From Candidatus Saccharimonadota bacterium (GTDB lineage Bacteria; Patescibacteriota; Saccharimonadia; Saccharimonadales; Saccharimonadaceae), in contig JAFWIP010000005.1 in the NCBI GenBank assembly GCA_017514805.1, forward strand, positions 1-56,922: a DNA stretch of 56,922 bases. The letters run 5' to 3'. Under the pieces are notes generated by a model. That model saw nothing but the letters and a program-made list of their open reading frames with translations. It had not been told where the DNA came from and did not search any database. Position 1 is the stretch's first letter; every line of letters starts with the position of its first letter. Positions 25,652 to 34,389 of the stretch are shown here, one piece after another. The translations under genes were made by a program, and so were the position numbers.

Positions 25652-26422
25652 CTAGATAAGTCGTATTAGCGATTCGGCAGTGAGAATAATATCCTCAACT
25701 GTTGATCCGCGCGAGAGATCAGAAACCGGTTTTGCAAAACCAAGCAGAATTGGGCCTGCGACCGTTGCGCCGGCAAATTGCTCGAGCGATTTATAGAGAA
25801 TATTACCAGAATTAATGTCTGGGACGATTAAGACATTCGCCTTGCCAGCAACCTCGGAACCGCCACGCGCGGCCGCCTTCTTTTCGCCGACGCGAGGATT
25901 GACGGCAGTGTCAAGTTGCATTTCTCCATCAACAATTATATCCAACCTACGCTCATGAATAATATTGAGCGCCTCGGCAGTTTTATCCATCGAAGGATCT
26001 TTGCCTCCAGAACCGAATGTAGAGAAACTAAGAATCGCAACACGCGGTTCTTCGTCGAGAATCTTCGCGGCAGCATCATTTGCTAATTCGATAATATCTG
26101 CGAGCTGAGCGGAGTTTGGATTTTTGCAGGTAGCGCCATCAGAAATAATAATGCGACGACCATCTGGAAATTTCGCAACAAATAAACTAGAGAAGGTTTG
26201 CTTTCCGTCAGCAATGCCAATAATATCGCGTGTAGCAAGAATTACATCGCGCGATGAGTAATCGATGCCAGCTATCATCGCATCGACATCGCCATCGAGA
26301 ACTTTTACAGCAGCAGACTGAAGATCGGATTCGAGTAAAACTGGCTCACAGATATCGCTTAGACGAGCAGCGGCTTCTTTTATATACTCATTATTTGCTT
26401 CTGGAAATATTACTTTATACAT
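25652..26422 (-). CDS. pta: Phosphate acetyltransferase, compact form
   Basis: A 256-residue protein of the PTA_PTB family, which exchanges acetyl-CoA and acetyl phosphate. It starts YKVIFPEANNEYIKEAA, and the active-site region SRGSTVEDI keeps the Ser-Arg and Asp known in Methanosarcina Pta. The middle has LSFSTFGSGGKDPSM and ARGGSEVAGKANVLIVPD typical of the family. At 256 residues it is 60-80 shorter than usual (about 320-330), mostly by internal shortening. TGA-TAAAAT is exactly six bases before the ATG (leaderless). With Xfp and AckA it links acetyl phosphate to acetyl-CoA and ATP. Confidence 0.88.
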   Translation of the reverse strand: MYKVIFPEANNEYIKEAAARLSDICEPVLLESDLQSAAVKVLDGDVDAMIAGIDYSSRDVILATRDIIGIADGKQTFSSLFVAKFPDGRRIIISDGATCKNPNSAQLADIIELANDAAAKILDEEPRVAILSFSTFGSGGKDPSMDKTAEALNIIHERRLDIIVDGEMQLDTAVNPRVGEKKAAARGGSEVAGKANVLIVPDINSGNILYKSLEQFAGATVAGPILLGFAKPVSDLSRGSTVEDIILTAESLIRLI

Positions 26423-26428
26423 AAGCTT

Positions 26429-26437
26429 ATTTTATCA
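26429..26437 (-). promoter_or_regulatory. Leaderless extended -10 promoter of pta
   Basis: TGATAAAAT on the minus strand, then AAGCTT (six bases) and the ATG at 26422. Confidence 0.65.
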
Positions 26438-27211
26438 TCAAAGTTTACCAAGCTCTAGAATGAGCGAGCTAGGATCGTATTTTTCCGAAATTGAACGACC
26501 TAACTTAGTGAAATCTTCATTGTAATCCTTGCGATATTTCTCAAGCTTCTTTTGCATCTCTACAAAACTTTCTTTAGTGCAAACCGAAACGCAAATCGCC
26601 GAATTCTTTGCCAATTCGGAAATCTTTCGTGCGAATGAATCGATTCGATTGCGTAGCTCTTCATATTCTTCGGTTTTTAGATTTGCAAGCGCATCACTGA
26701 GCGTTTGGAACGATTGTTGAATTTGATAAAAATTCATTGAGTTTAATTTTTCCGTATCAACATCATCCAATTCGAGCAATAAACTTTCCAGCGCAGCATC
26801 TAACTCTAGCAGCTCGGCAATGCTTGTCGTATTTTCTTGGAGATTTTTGTTATAGTCGCGTAATTTTGATAGTAACTCCAGCTGGTGTACGCGCGCATAA
26901 TCATTCTCGGAAAACGATGTAAGCGTATCCTGATAGCGCGAAATAGAATTATCATAAAGCGTCTTATTGCCAGACCGGAACGCTGACGAGATGAGGCTCA
27001 ATTCAACAGATAATTCTTCGGCGCTCTCTTTGGCAAGGCGATAATCGTGCTGATTCTTTGCCGTAAAAATTGCTAGTATTTCACCGGCACAAAATACCAA
27101 CGCCGCTACGAAAAATACAATTGCAAAATTTCGACGACGAAGCTCATTGCGTTTTTTGTCGCGTGTAGATTCGCGATTTAGCTTTCGAATTTGACGCCTA
27201 GTATTGCTCAT
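26438..27211 (-). CDS. Membrane-anchored coiled-coil protein
   Basis: A 257-residue protein: strongly basic cytoplasmic N-terminus (about 28 residues with many Arg/Lys), one membrane span at about 29-50, then a long helical extracytoplasmic region with heptad patterns (about 55-240). No enzyme motif is seen. Its ATG overlaps the stop of the acyltransferase gene (ATGA), so translation is coupled and the two proteins may act together at the envelope, for example in cell wall or surface polymer modification (inference). Confidence 0.75.
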   Translation of the reverse strand: MSNTRRQIRKLNRESTRDKKRNELRRRNFAIVFFVAALVFCAGEILAIFTAKNQHDYRLAKESAEELSVELSLISSAFRSGNKTLYDNSISRYQDTLTSFSENDYARVHQLELLSKLRDYNKNLQENTTSIAELLELDAALESLLLELDDVDTEKLNSMNFYQIQQSFQTLSDALANLKTEEYEELRNRIDSFARKISELAKNSAICVSVCTKESFVEMQKKLEKYRKDYNEDFTKLGRSISEKYDPSSLILELGKL

Positions 27212-29055
27212 CTCATCCCCCTAATTACGTTACTGATTAGGTTCGCATATACAATCCGGCCAGACGGATTAAGGTGAATATGGTCTGCGTACATTAGTGA
27301 CCAGTTATCGTGCGCAATTGACCACCAGTCCGCCAAATACACATTGCTATGCTTGCTCGCAAATGACTTGAGCGTAGCATTCTGTTCATCGCGCGGCTGA
27401 AGTGGCCCGGCATATGCCGTAACTAAAATAAACTTATGGCCAGAGCCCGCAACATTAACTATATCCTGCAAAAGCGCTTCGGTAATCGTGCGTTGATTCG
27501 TAGCTAAACTAATAACGATCGTCGACGGCAGTTTGCCGGAAGCCGCATAGCCAGACAAAATTCCAGTCGCAGTTTCGATGCCGCGATTCTCTTTTGCGTC
27601 AACAAATGATTTTGCAATCGTTGCTTCAATGGCCTGCTTTGCACCAAGCGTAACCGAATCACCGATCACTAAAACCTTCGCGGAGTTTGCATTTGGCGCC
27701 GCCAAAGAACCACTAGGCGCAGGAAGCGTCTCCGCATTCTGTGCAAGCGCTAATTCAGTATTCATTATTTCAATCGTGCTCTCAAGCAAGCGAGTCGCGT
27801 TCACAAAATCTGAATCAACAGAAGCACTCGAAATTAATTCAGCCGAGCTATGATTATTTTCCTGACTTAATTGCTCAGCAATGCTAGAAGCCTGCGGAGC
27901 GCGAACGAGCGTAATCGTCATCACTGCAATGATTCCGGCCGTAATTGTGGCGTAGCTAGCTTTAATAATGCGACGGGATTTGCGAATTTTCTGCCAAGGC
28001 TTTTTAATTTTCGACAGTTCAAACACAACGTAAGCCAAGGCAAAACTCAGCAGTATATTTATAAGCGCATATCCCCATAGCGCCGTATCGGACGGCAATA
28101 AATGTGGTAATAGAATATAAAGCGGCCAATGAAATAGATAGACGCCATAAGACAGATTCCCAAGGCCTTCAAATACACGCACAACATTCATCGTCTTGCG
28201 GCGTTCGCGAATATTATGCTGGAGTTTTATAATACAGGCTAACGTAATGATCGTTAAAAAGGCCATAAAAGGCATCGCAAAAATAAACGCGAATGGATTG
28301 CTGTAATCAATGCGAAGAGCAAGAACTACCATCGCGATAGAACATAAAATCAGCCCAAGTGTCGGTATACCTTTCACAGTACGAGGCGTGCGCGGCACGA
28401 AGAATTTAAAGACCGCAAAAGCGCCGCCTAGACAAAATGCGCCCATATGCGAATCAAGAGCAAAATACGCCCGATCTTGCATCTCAAATAGTCCGCCATA
28501 ACATGCCATTAAAATTGCCGAAATAATACTGAGCGCCAATAGTGATATCCCGAAAAATTTAATCGCGTTTCGCTTTGTTTTAAATACAGCCAAGTGAAGT
28601 TTTAGAATGAGCGGCAATAACAAATAAAATTGAAACAATAGAGCCAAAAACCACGTATGCTCAAACACATTAGGCAAGAAGGTATTTTCATAATTCCCGC
28701 CAGTGATTAGCTCAGATATATTCGTAGTAAAAGTCAGCGCGGTCAAAGTATTACGGCGCGCACCTGTCAAAATATCTGGCGCGATAAATATACCAAGCAC
28801 GAGCGTAAGTGCAACCATCGCTAGCAGTGTCGGATAGAGCCGCTTAATGCGCGACTTAATAAACTGCCCATATTTCAGCTCACGATTCGCATCAATCTGA
28901 TTAATTATTTTTGCGGATATCAAGAAGCCGGACAGGCAAAAAAAGATTTCGACTGCTAAATAACCTCCAGGCAGAAATTCGCGGAATAGGTGGTAGGTCA
29001 CGATAAAGACTATCGCAAAAAAACGAAGTGAATTTATACCTACCAACTTATGCAT
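27208..29055 (-). CDS. OatA-like membrane acyltransferase with SGNH domain
   Basis: A 615-residue protein built like OatA. Residues about 1-380 form an acyltransferase-3 membrane domain with roughly ten spans (NSLRFFAIVFIVTYHLFREF with the catalytic-type His, then EIFFCLSGFLIS). Residues about 430-615 form an extracytoplasmic SGNH esterase-like domain with VLVIGDSVTLGA (Ser nucleophile) and DHIHLNPSGR (Asp/His). Such enzymes O-acetylate peptidoglycan or surface polysaccharide, giving lysozyme resistance in known cases. TATAAT (29062-29067) is six bases before the ATG, so it is predicted leaderless. The coiled-coil gene follows in the operon. Confidence 0.88.
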   Translation of the reverse strand: MHKLVGINSLRFFAIVFIVTYHLFREFLPGGYLAVEIFFCLSGFLISAKIINQIDANRELKYGQFIKSRIKRLYPTLLAMVALTLVLGIFIAPDILTGARRNTLTALTFTTNISELITGGNYENTFLPNVFEHTWFLALLFQFYLLLPLILKLHLAVFKTKRNAIKFFGISLLALSIISAILMACYGGLFEMQDRAYFALDSHMGAFCLGGAFAVFKFFVPRTPRTVKGIPTLGLILCSIAMVVLALRIDYSNPFAFIFAMPFMAFLTIITLACIIKLQHNIRERRKTMNVVRVFEGLGNLSYGVYLFHWPLYILLPHLLPSDTALWGYALINILLSFALAYVVFELSKIKKPWQKIRKSRRIIKASYATITAGIIAVMTITLVRAPQASSIAEQLSQENNHSSAELISSASVDSDFVNATRLLESTIEIMNTELALAQNAETLPAPSGSLAAPNANSAKVLVIGDSVTLGAKQAIEATIAKSFVDAKENRGIETATGILSGYAASGKLPSTIVISLATNQRTITEALLQDIVNVAGSGHKFILVTAYAGPLQPRDEQNATLKSFASKHSNVYLADWWSIAHDNWSLMYADHIHLNPSGRIVYANLISNVIRGMR

Positions 29056-29061
29056 AATTTA

Positions 29062-29067
29062 ATTATA
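29062..29067 (-). promoter_or_regulatory. Leaderless -10 promoter of the acyltransferase operon
   Basis: TATAAT on the minus strand, six bases (TAAATT) before the ATG at 29055. Confidence 0.6.
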
Positions 29068-29108
29068 TAGAGTTTCCAAATAGATTAAAAACTTAAGCGT
29101 AATTAAAA

Positions 29109-29117
29109 TGCTACAAT
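29109..29117 (+). promoter_or_regulatory. Leaderless extended -10 promoter of sbcB
   Basis: TGCTACAAT followed by GGTTTC and the ATG at 29124, again six bases between -10 and start codon. Confidence 0.65.
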
Positions 29118-29123
29118 GGTTTC

Positions 29124-30473
29124 ATGAATCAAACATTTTTCTTTTACGATCTTGAGACGTCCGGTCTTAGCCCGAAGACCGATCGCATTATGCAGTTCGC
29201 CGGACAACGCACAACGATGGGTCTAGAGCCAATTGGTGAGCCGATCAATATTCTTATTAAGCTCGCAAACGATACTTTGCCTAGCCCCGACGCAATCATG
29301 GTGACTGGCATCACCCCACAAAGCACACAGCAAGACGGGCTTACTGAAGCAGAATTCTGCAAGTATGTTACTAACGAGATTTTTACGCCTGGCACCGTAG
29401 CTTGTGGTTACAATTCCGTGCGTTTCGACGATGAACACATGCGCTATTGTTTTTGGCGTAATTTTTATGACCCTTATGAATGGCAATGGAGCGATGGCCG
29501 TAGCCGCTGGGATATGCTTGACGTCGTGCGAATGACACGCGCACTTCGACCAGAAGGAATTAATTGGCCCATCAAAGACGGCAAGGCGACTAATCGCCTC
29601 GAATTAATCACGAAGGAAAATGGGATTTCGCACGAGAATGCGCATGACGCATTGGCGGACGTGAATGCCTTGATAGACGTAACGCGTCTAATTCGCGACA
29701 AGCAGCCACAACTCTATAATTACTTGTTCAAGATGCGCGAAAAGAAAGCCGTGCAACAACTAGTGAATCTCCAAACCCCAACACCCTTCGTTTATTCTTG
29801 TGGCCAATATTCGAGCGCGAACGAAAAAACAACAGTTGCCTTCCCGATTGCGCCGGCAAAGAATGGCAACGTGCTCGTATTTGATTTGCGCCACAATCTC
29901 AATGAATTACTCGAACAAGAAGAGCCAAAATTCTATCCAATCGTAAAGGAGATGAAATACAATCATTGCCCGGCCGTGGCGCCGCTTGGCGTGCTCGAAC
30001 AGGGTGACGGCTGGAAGAAAATCGGCCTAGATAAAGAGACAGTCGAGAAAAACTTAAAAGCGCTACTCGCACATCCTGATTTCATCGAGCGAATGCGGAG
30101 CGAGAATGAAGAGCGTGCAGAATTTCCGCCTGCACCCGACAGCGAAAGCGCACTTTATGACGGATTTCTCGATGCGCCAGACAAAACAAAATGTCTCGCA
30201 GTCGCTAGCGCGTCAGCAAACGAACTCGCGGATTTTCATCCAGATTTCAACGATCCTCGATTGCCAGATTTGTTACTGCACTACAAGGCGCGCAACTATG
30301 AAAATTCACTATCCGAAGATGAGCATGCGGCATGGGAAAAATATCGCGTCGAGCGAATCAAGGCGCAAGCAAATCACTATATTAAACGTATCCAAGAGTT
30401 GGCTGAGACCGGTGCCGATTCATTCCTATTAGAAGAGCTTCAGCTCTGGTACCAATCGTTACTGCCGTACTGA
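29124..30473 (+). CDS. sbcB: Exodeoxyribonuclease I
   Basis: A 449-residue DnaQ-fold 3'-5' single-strand DNA exonuclease. The match to E. coli ExoI is clear along the N-terminal half: YDLETSGLSPKTDRIMQFAG (Exo I motif with DxE), TGITPQ, YNSVRFDDEHMRYCFWRNFY, SRWDMLDVVR, ALRPEGINWP and HENAHDALADVNA (Exo III motif with the catalytic His and Asp). The C-terminal part covers the SH3-like and helical domains. It stops with TGA, direct evidence for ordinary UGA stop use. It is a single-gene unit with a leaderless promoter and its own terminator. Confidence 0.95.
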   Translation: MNQTFFFYDLETSGLSPKTDRIMQFAGQRTTMGLEPIGEPINILIKLANDTLPSPDAIMVTGITPQSTQQDGLTEAEFCKYVTNEIFTPGTVACGYNSVRFDDEHMRYCFWRNFYDPYEWQWSDGRSRWDMLDVVRMTRALRPEGINWPIKDGKATNRLELITKENGISHENAHDALADVNALIDVTRLIRDKQPQLYNYLFKMREKKAVQQLVNLQTPTPFVYSCGQYSSANEKTTVAFPIAPAKNGNVLVFDLRHNLNELLEQEEPKFYPIVKEMKYNHCPAVAPLGVLEQGDGWKKIGLDKETVEKNLKALLAHPDFIERMRSENEERAEFPPAPDSESALYDGFLDAPDKTKCLAVASASANELADFHPDFNDPRLPDLLLHYKARNYENSLSEDEHAAWEKYRVERIKAQANHYIKRIQELAETGADSFLLEELQLWYQSLLPY

Positions 30474-30490
30474 TTTTTGACATGGGAAAA

Positions 30491-30523
30491 GGTCGGCGTT
30501 TAATTGCCGACCTTTATTTTTTC
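30491..30523. terminator. Bidirectional terminator after sbcB
   Basis: GGTCGGC, 8-base loop, GCCGACC with A4 before and T-rich tail after. Confidence 0.9.
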
Positions 30524-30534
30524 CGTAACCCACA

Positions 30535-30948
30535 TTATAGCATATTCATTGTTTTTACAAGTTTAGGCTTTCTCGATATAACCGCATTCTTAAGCTTGAA
30601 GTAACAATATGCTACGAATGTAGCAAATATTACGATCCCCGTTAAACTAATGATGTCTCCCCACGCTGCATGACTATCATAGTTTCTGCCTAAGAAGTTG
30701 ATGACGAACTGGACAATGCCTGCGTAGTGCTCAAATATCACGATAGCTTCCGTTGCTATCACTACGATAAAGAACTCTACCCAGTTCATAATGCAAGAAA
30801 GATCCCATTTTTTAGAAATCTTCTCTGTCCAGCCGTCATTCCAACCGGAAATCACAGCCATACCAATCAGAATATCAAAGAAGACAAATGCCTTAAATGA
30901 AAACTGTGGCATAAAAGAGTGTACCCATGAACTCATTGACATATCCAT
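30535..30948 (-). CDS. Small membrane protein with structured leader
   Basis: A 137-residue protein with a Met-rich N-terminus (MDMSMSSWVHSFM) and about three membrane spans (near 17-36, 53-82 and 93-118), ending in a basic tail. No family recognised. The start is the ATG eight bases after GGGAGG; the longer reading to 31023 would translate through a perfect RNA hairpin. Upstream lie a leader of about 150 nt with a 15-bp stem (30984-31037), a near-consensus promoter (31106-31134) and an inverted repeat over the -35. This is one of the most elaborately controlled small genes here. Confidence 0.7.
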   Translation of the reverse strand: MDMSMSSWVHSFMPQFSFKAFVFFDILIGMAVISGWNDGWTEKISKKWDLSCIMNWVEFFIVVIATEAIVIFEHYAGIVQFVINFLGRNYDSHAAWGDIISLTGIVIFATFVAYCYFKLKNAVISRKPKLVKTMNML

Positions 30949-30983
30949 ATACATTACCTCCCATAAAATAAAAATTTTTCTCA

Positions 30984-31037
30984 CAATTACCTGCAGTTCG
31001 AAGTGCGAGAATTCGTACGCCAAACTGCAGATAATTG
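30984..31037 (-). promoter_or_regulatory. Long hairpin in the 5' leader of the 30.5 kb gene
   Basis: Arms AATTACCTGCAGTT (30985-30998) and AACTGCAGATAATT (31023-31036) pair over 14 positions with a single G-U wobble in RNA, extended by one C-G pair. A smaller CGAA/TTCG stem lies inside the loop. It ends about 35 nt before the Shine-Dalgarno. Confidence 0.7.
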
Positions 31038-31105
31038 CCTAGGAGGCGTATCTGAAATGTAGGTTACTAATTTGCGATGATGTCCTAAAAGAACACCATG
31101 ACTAG

Positions 31106-31134
31106 ATTATATCACAGATAGCTAAAAAAGTCAA
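31106..31134 (-). promoter_or_regulatory. Promoter of the 30.5 kb gene
   Basis: TTGACT (31129-31134), 17-base spacer, TATAAT (31106-31111) with TGA before the -10. Confidence 0.8.
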
Positions 31135-31152
31135 TAGCGCTTATGCTATTGA
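31131..31152. promoter_or_regulatory. Inverted repeat overlapping the -35, possible operator
   Basis: Perfect 8-bp arms TCAATAGC and GCTATTGA around six bases. The left arm covers four bases of the -35 box, where a repressor would block polymerase. The binding protein is unknown. Confidence 0.5.
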
Positions 31153-31157
31153 ACTCG

Positions 31158-31188
31158 AAAAATACCCCTTTAAATTAGGGGTATTTTT
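31158..31188. terminator. Terminator after the FKBP gene
   Basis: AAAAATACCCC, loop, GGGGTATTTTT. On the minus strand it ends the pheS-pheT-FKBP operon. Confidence 0.85.
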
Positions 31189-31199
31189 CTGAATTTTTA

Positions 31200-31940
31200 C
31201 TAATTGGCGTACTGTTCGCGGAAAGAGCCGCCATAAAGCTCTTGATAGAGATTCTCGAGCTCGTCTGGGACCTCTGGAGAAGCCGGTTTTTCAATCAACA
31301 TGACGATAAACTTAAGAGGTGAGCCTGCCGGGATAGTATCACCCTGTGCCTGATCGCCATATCCGAGAGCTGCAGGAATTGTAATCTCGCGAACGCCACC
31401 GATATGCATTCCCTTAATGCCCTCAATCCAACCCTGAATCATCTGAGTAGTACCTTTGAGCGGGCTCTTTAAAGAGACAGGATTTTCGGTGCTATTGAAA
31501 GACGAATCAAAGATTTTTTCATCCTTGAGCCAGCCGATATAGTATGCAGCGTAATCGACGTCATAATTCGTCGCATTGCCGTTTTCGTCATACTGATACT
31601 CAATTTTACGACCAGAACCTTTTACGAGATCTTTTGTTTTGACCTCAGTAACATCAGCGCCATTGAAGGCTTTGACATTAGCTAGGTAAGGCTTGAAGGT
31701 CTCGAAATACTTGCCAGAAAGCTCATTCGCCTGATCGTTCAGCTTGGAGCTATATTCACTATAGAGCTGGTTGAGACGATTTTCTTTCTCTTGAGTGAGC
31801 TGCGACTGAGTCTCCGAGTTCTGATAGTTCAAGACAATACTAACATAGAGCGCGAAGGTGCTAAAAAGCATAAAAGCAGCAATCGCGAGGATAATCAGGC
31901 GTTGTTTCCCTGTGGTTTTTCTTTCTTCATTTACAATCAT
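31200..31940 (-). CDS. Membrane-anchored FKBP-type peptidyl-prolyl isomerase
   Basis: A 246-residue protein with one N-terminal span (about 15-40), a helical linker, and a C-terminal FKBP domain (about 120-235) showing DYAAYYIGWLKDEKIFDSSF, IQGWIEGIKGM, GGVREITIPAALGYG and IPAGSPLKFIVMLIE. It should catalyse proline isomerisation during folding of exported proteins on the outer face of the membrane. The ATG at 31940 follows GGAGG at four bases; the upstream alternative start overlaps the Shine-Dalgarno. It lies about 20 bases after pheT and is probably co-transcribed with pheST. Confidence 0.9.
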   Translation of the reverse strand: MIVNEERKTTGKQRLIILAIAAFMLFSTFALYVSIVLNYQNSETQSQLTQEKENRLNQLYSEYSSKLNDQANELSGKYFETFKPYLANVKAFNGADVTEVKTKDLVKGSGRKIEYQYDENGNATNYDVDYAAYYIGWLKDEKIFDSSFNSTENPVSLKSPLKGTTQMIQGWIEGIKGMHIGGVREITIPAALGYGDQAQGDTIPAGSPLKFIVMLIEKPASPEVPDELENLYQELYGGSFREQYAN

Positions 31941-31959
31941 ATTACCTCCGTCCACCCGA

Positions 31960-34389
31960 TTATTTTATAGCTTCTAATTTTTTCATTATACCTTGAATTT
32001 CTTCTTTTGTCAGAGTTTTATCTGGCGAAGCAAATTCGAGGTGGAAGCTCAAGTTCTTCGTCTCACTTCCCTCGGCCTGATAGATCGAGGTCGGGCGTAG
32101 CGAGTAGATAAAGTCACCGAGAATCTCGCGAATGGCAGATTCAATCTTAGCATATTCTGTGTCAGCCGAAACGGTCAATGTGAGATCGCGCGATACGGAA
32201 GGATAGTCGCTAATGCGGAAATCTTTAGTATTAACGCCCTGCTCTGCCTTGAGGATGGTAGCAAGCTTCAACTCAAAGGCAGCGACGCCGGCTGGTAGTT
32301 TGAAATCGCGCAAGATGCGGCGCTGAACCTCGCCGATATAACCAAGAATCGTGCCATCAGCAGTCTTGATAGTCGCCGAACGCTTTGGTTCGTAATAACT
32401 ATTCGTGCTAGTAGACTCAAATACTGAAATTTCGAAAGGAATATTTAAGCTAGAGAGGAGACTCTCAAGATATTTCTTGACGATATAATAGTTGCTATTT
32501 TCGGTATGGTCGGCAAAGAGGAAACCGAGCTCATAACTACCCTGCGGAACATTATCGGAATCGACGCCAAGATCGCGTGGATAAACCTGGTTCATTTCAA
32601 AGAGAGCGAAACGGGCATGGCCGGCGCGTAGATTGCTGTAGCTTTTGTCGAGTAAGCTCGGAACGATGCTCTGGCGGATATACTGCAAATCTGGCGAAAT
32701 GGAATTGACAATCTTATAAGCATTGTCTGGCTTCTGGCCAACTTTCTGCATGAGATCGCCATGGACGAAGCTATAAGTTAATACTTCGTTCGCACCGCGG
32801 GCGGAAAGATGATTACGAATCGTGGCCTTGAGACCGAACATCTCATTTGGATCTGCGGTAGCATGAAGTGGCAGGATTGGCGCAATATTGTCAAAACCAG
32901 AAAGGCGACCGACTTCCTCAATGATATCTTCAGCGATATGAATGTCCGTGCGCCAGAATGGTACGACAACACGAATCTTGTCGTCATCGAGCGTAACCTG
33001 AAATTCAACATTTTCTAGAATGCGCTTGACGTCTTGGCCAGAGAAATCAGTGCCAAGCAGGCCGTTAAGCTGGCTGAGCGTAAGATCTACCTCAATTGGC
33101 GCTGGCGCCTCAGTCTGAGTATCAAATAGAGCAAGCGGTTTGAGATAGTGCGAAATCTTATCAGCGAAGCGGAGTGCAACAGCTTTGGTTTGGCCAGCTG
33201 GCTGCCCCTTCGTAAAGCGAGTAATTGCCTCAGAGAAAATACCGTGCGCCATCTGAGTCTTACGAAGATTATAAAGACTGAAGGTAGCAGACTCGAGAAT
33301 TACGCGCTTCGTGTTCTCGTCGATTGCCGTTGAAGCACCGCCCATTGCGCCAGCAAGTGCAACTGGAACATCATTACTCGTAATGATAATATCGTCTGGA
33401 ATTAGCTCGACAACTGCGCCATCGAGAAGTTCGAGTTTTTCGCCCTTCTTTGCGGCGCGAACGATAATCTTTGGCGTTTTAGTGCCGCCAACTTTAATAA
33501 ATTTATCGTAGTCAAATGCATGAAGCGGCTGGCCGAAGGCGAGCATCACCATATTAGTTGCGTCAACAATCGGATTGACTGGGCGCATTCCAGAACGTGC
33601 AAGCATTGTTGCGTCAAAATCGAGATACGGAGTCTTATTCTCTGCAACAGATTCGAATACGATCGCCGTATAGCGAGGACAAAGTTGTTCATCGATTTTG
33701 ATTTCGAGCTTTATATCCGAATCATTCTCGAAGTTTTGCTCTGGCTCAAAGTACCAATCTTCAGTCGTATGTTTCTGGCCAAGAATGCCAGCAACTTCGC
33801 GACGAAAACCGAGAATACCAAAAGTATCTGGGCGATGCGTGAGAGATTTATTCTCGATGTCGAGAATCTTATCGTCGAGATTGCCAAAAGTCTCAGAAAG
33901 CGTGCGACCAGGCTTAGCCCACTTCGGATCGAGCTCGACAATGCCAGAATGGTCATCACCAAAATCTAGCTCATCGGCGCCAGCCATCATGCCATAGCTA
34001 TCATATTTGCCAAGCATTTTGCGCATGCCAATCTTGAAAGGCTCATCAGTATTGAAAGTCTGCGGGACGATTGCACCAGGCGCAATCCAGGCAGCAAGCA
34101 TGCCCTCGTGAACATTCGGCGCACCGCACATAACTTGAACGTAGCCATCTTCGTCGCGTTCAACGTCGGTCGCCTTGCCAGCATCGTCAATCTTGCAAAG
34201 ATGAAGATGCGTGCCTTCAATTGCTTCGCAATGCTTGACCTGGACGACGTAGATTTTGTCGTATTTGCCAGTCTGGTCAATAACGCCTTCGACTTCAACG
34301 AGACGAGCGCCGATCAATTTAACGAGTTCGTCGTCAGTAATATTATCGGTCTCTAGACCACCTTTTAACCAATTAAGTGATACTAACAT
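31960..34389 (-). CDS. pheT: Phenylalanine-tRNA ligase beta subunit
   Basis: An 809-residue subunit of the (alpha-beta)2 synthetase that charges tRNA-Phe. Domain order is standard: N-terminal tRNA-binding (EMAP-like) domain with CGAPNVHEGM, B3/4 editing region, B5 domain, core, and the C-terminal FDX-ACB domain ending with the DKTLTKEEIQGIMKKLE segment. Typical motifs such as DVTNM appear as DATNMVMLAFGQPLHAFD. It overlaps pheS by seven bases and shares its promoter. Full length, nothing missing. Confidence 0.97.
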   Translation of the reverse strand: MLVSLNWLKGGLETDNITDDELVKLIGARLVEVEGVIDQTGKYDKIYVVQVKHCEAIEGTHLHLCKIDDAGKATDVERDEDGYVQVMCGAPNVHEGMLAAWIAPGAIVPQTFNTDEPFKIGMRKMLGKYDSYGMMAGADELDFGDDHSGIVELDPKWAKPGRTLSETFGNLDDKILDIENKSLTHRPDTFGILGFRREVAGILGQKHTTEDWYFEPEQNFENDSDIKLEIKIDEQLCPRYTAIVFESVAENKTPYLDFDATMLARSGMRPVNPIVDATNMVMLAFGQPLHAFDYDKFIKVGGTKTPKIIVRAAKKGEKLELLDGAVVELIPDDIIITSNDVPVALAGAMGGASTAIDENTKRVILESATFSLYNLRKTQMAHGIFSEAITRFTKGQPAGQTKAVALRFADKISHYLKPLALFDTQTEAPAPIEVDLTLSQLNGLLGTDFSGQDVKRILENVEFQVTLDDDKIRVVVPFWRTDIHIAEDIIEEVGRLSGFDNIAPILPLHATADPNEMFGLKATIRNHLSARGANEVLTYSFVHGDLMQKVGQKPDNAYKIVNSISPDLQYIRQSIVPSLLDKSYSNLRAGHARFALFEMNQVYPRDLGVDSDNVPQGSYELGFLFADHTENSNYYIVKKYLESLLSSLNIPFEISVFESTSTNSYYEPKRSATIKTADGTILGYIGEVQRRILRDFKLPAGVAAFELKLATILKAEQGVNTKDFRISDYPSVSRDLTLTVSADTEYAKIESAIREILGDFIYSLRPTSIYQAEGSETKNLSFHLEFASPDKTLTKEEIQGIMKKLEAIK

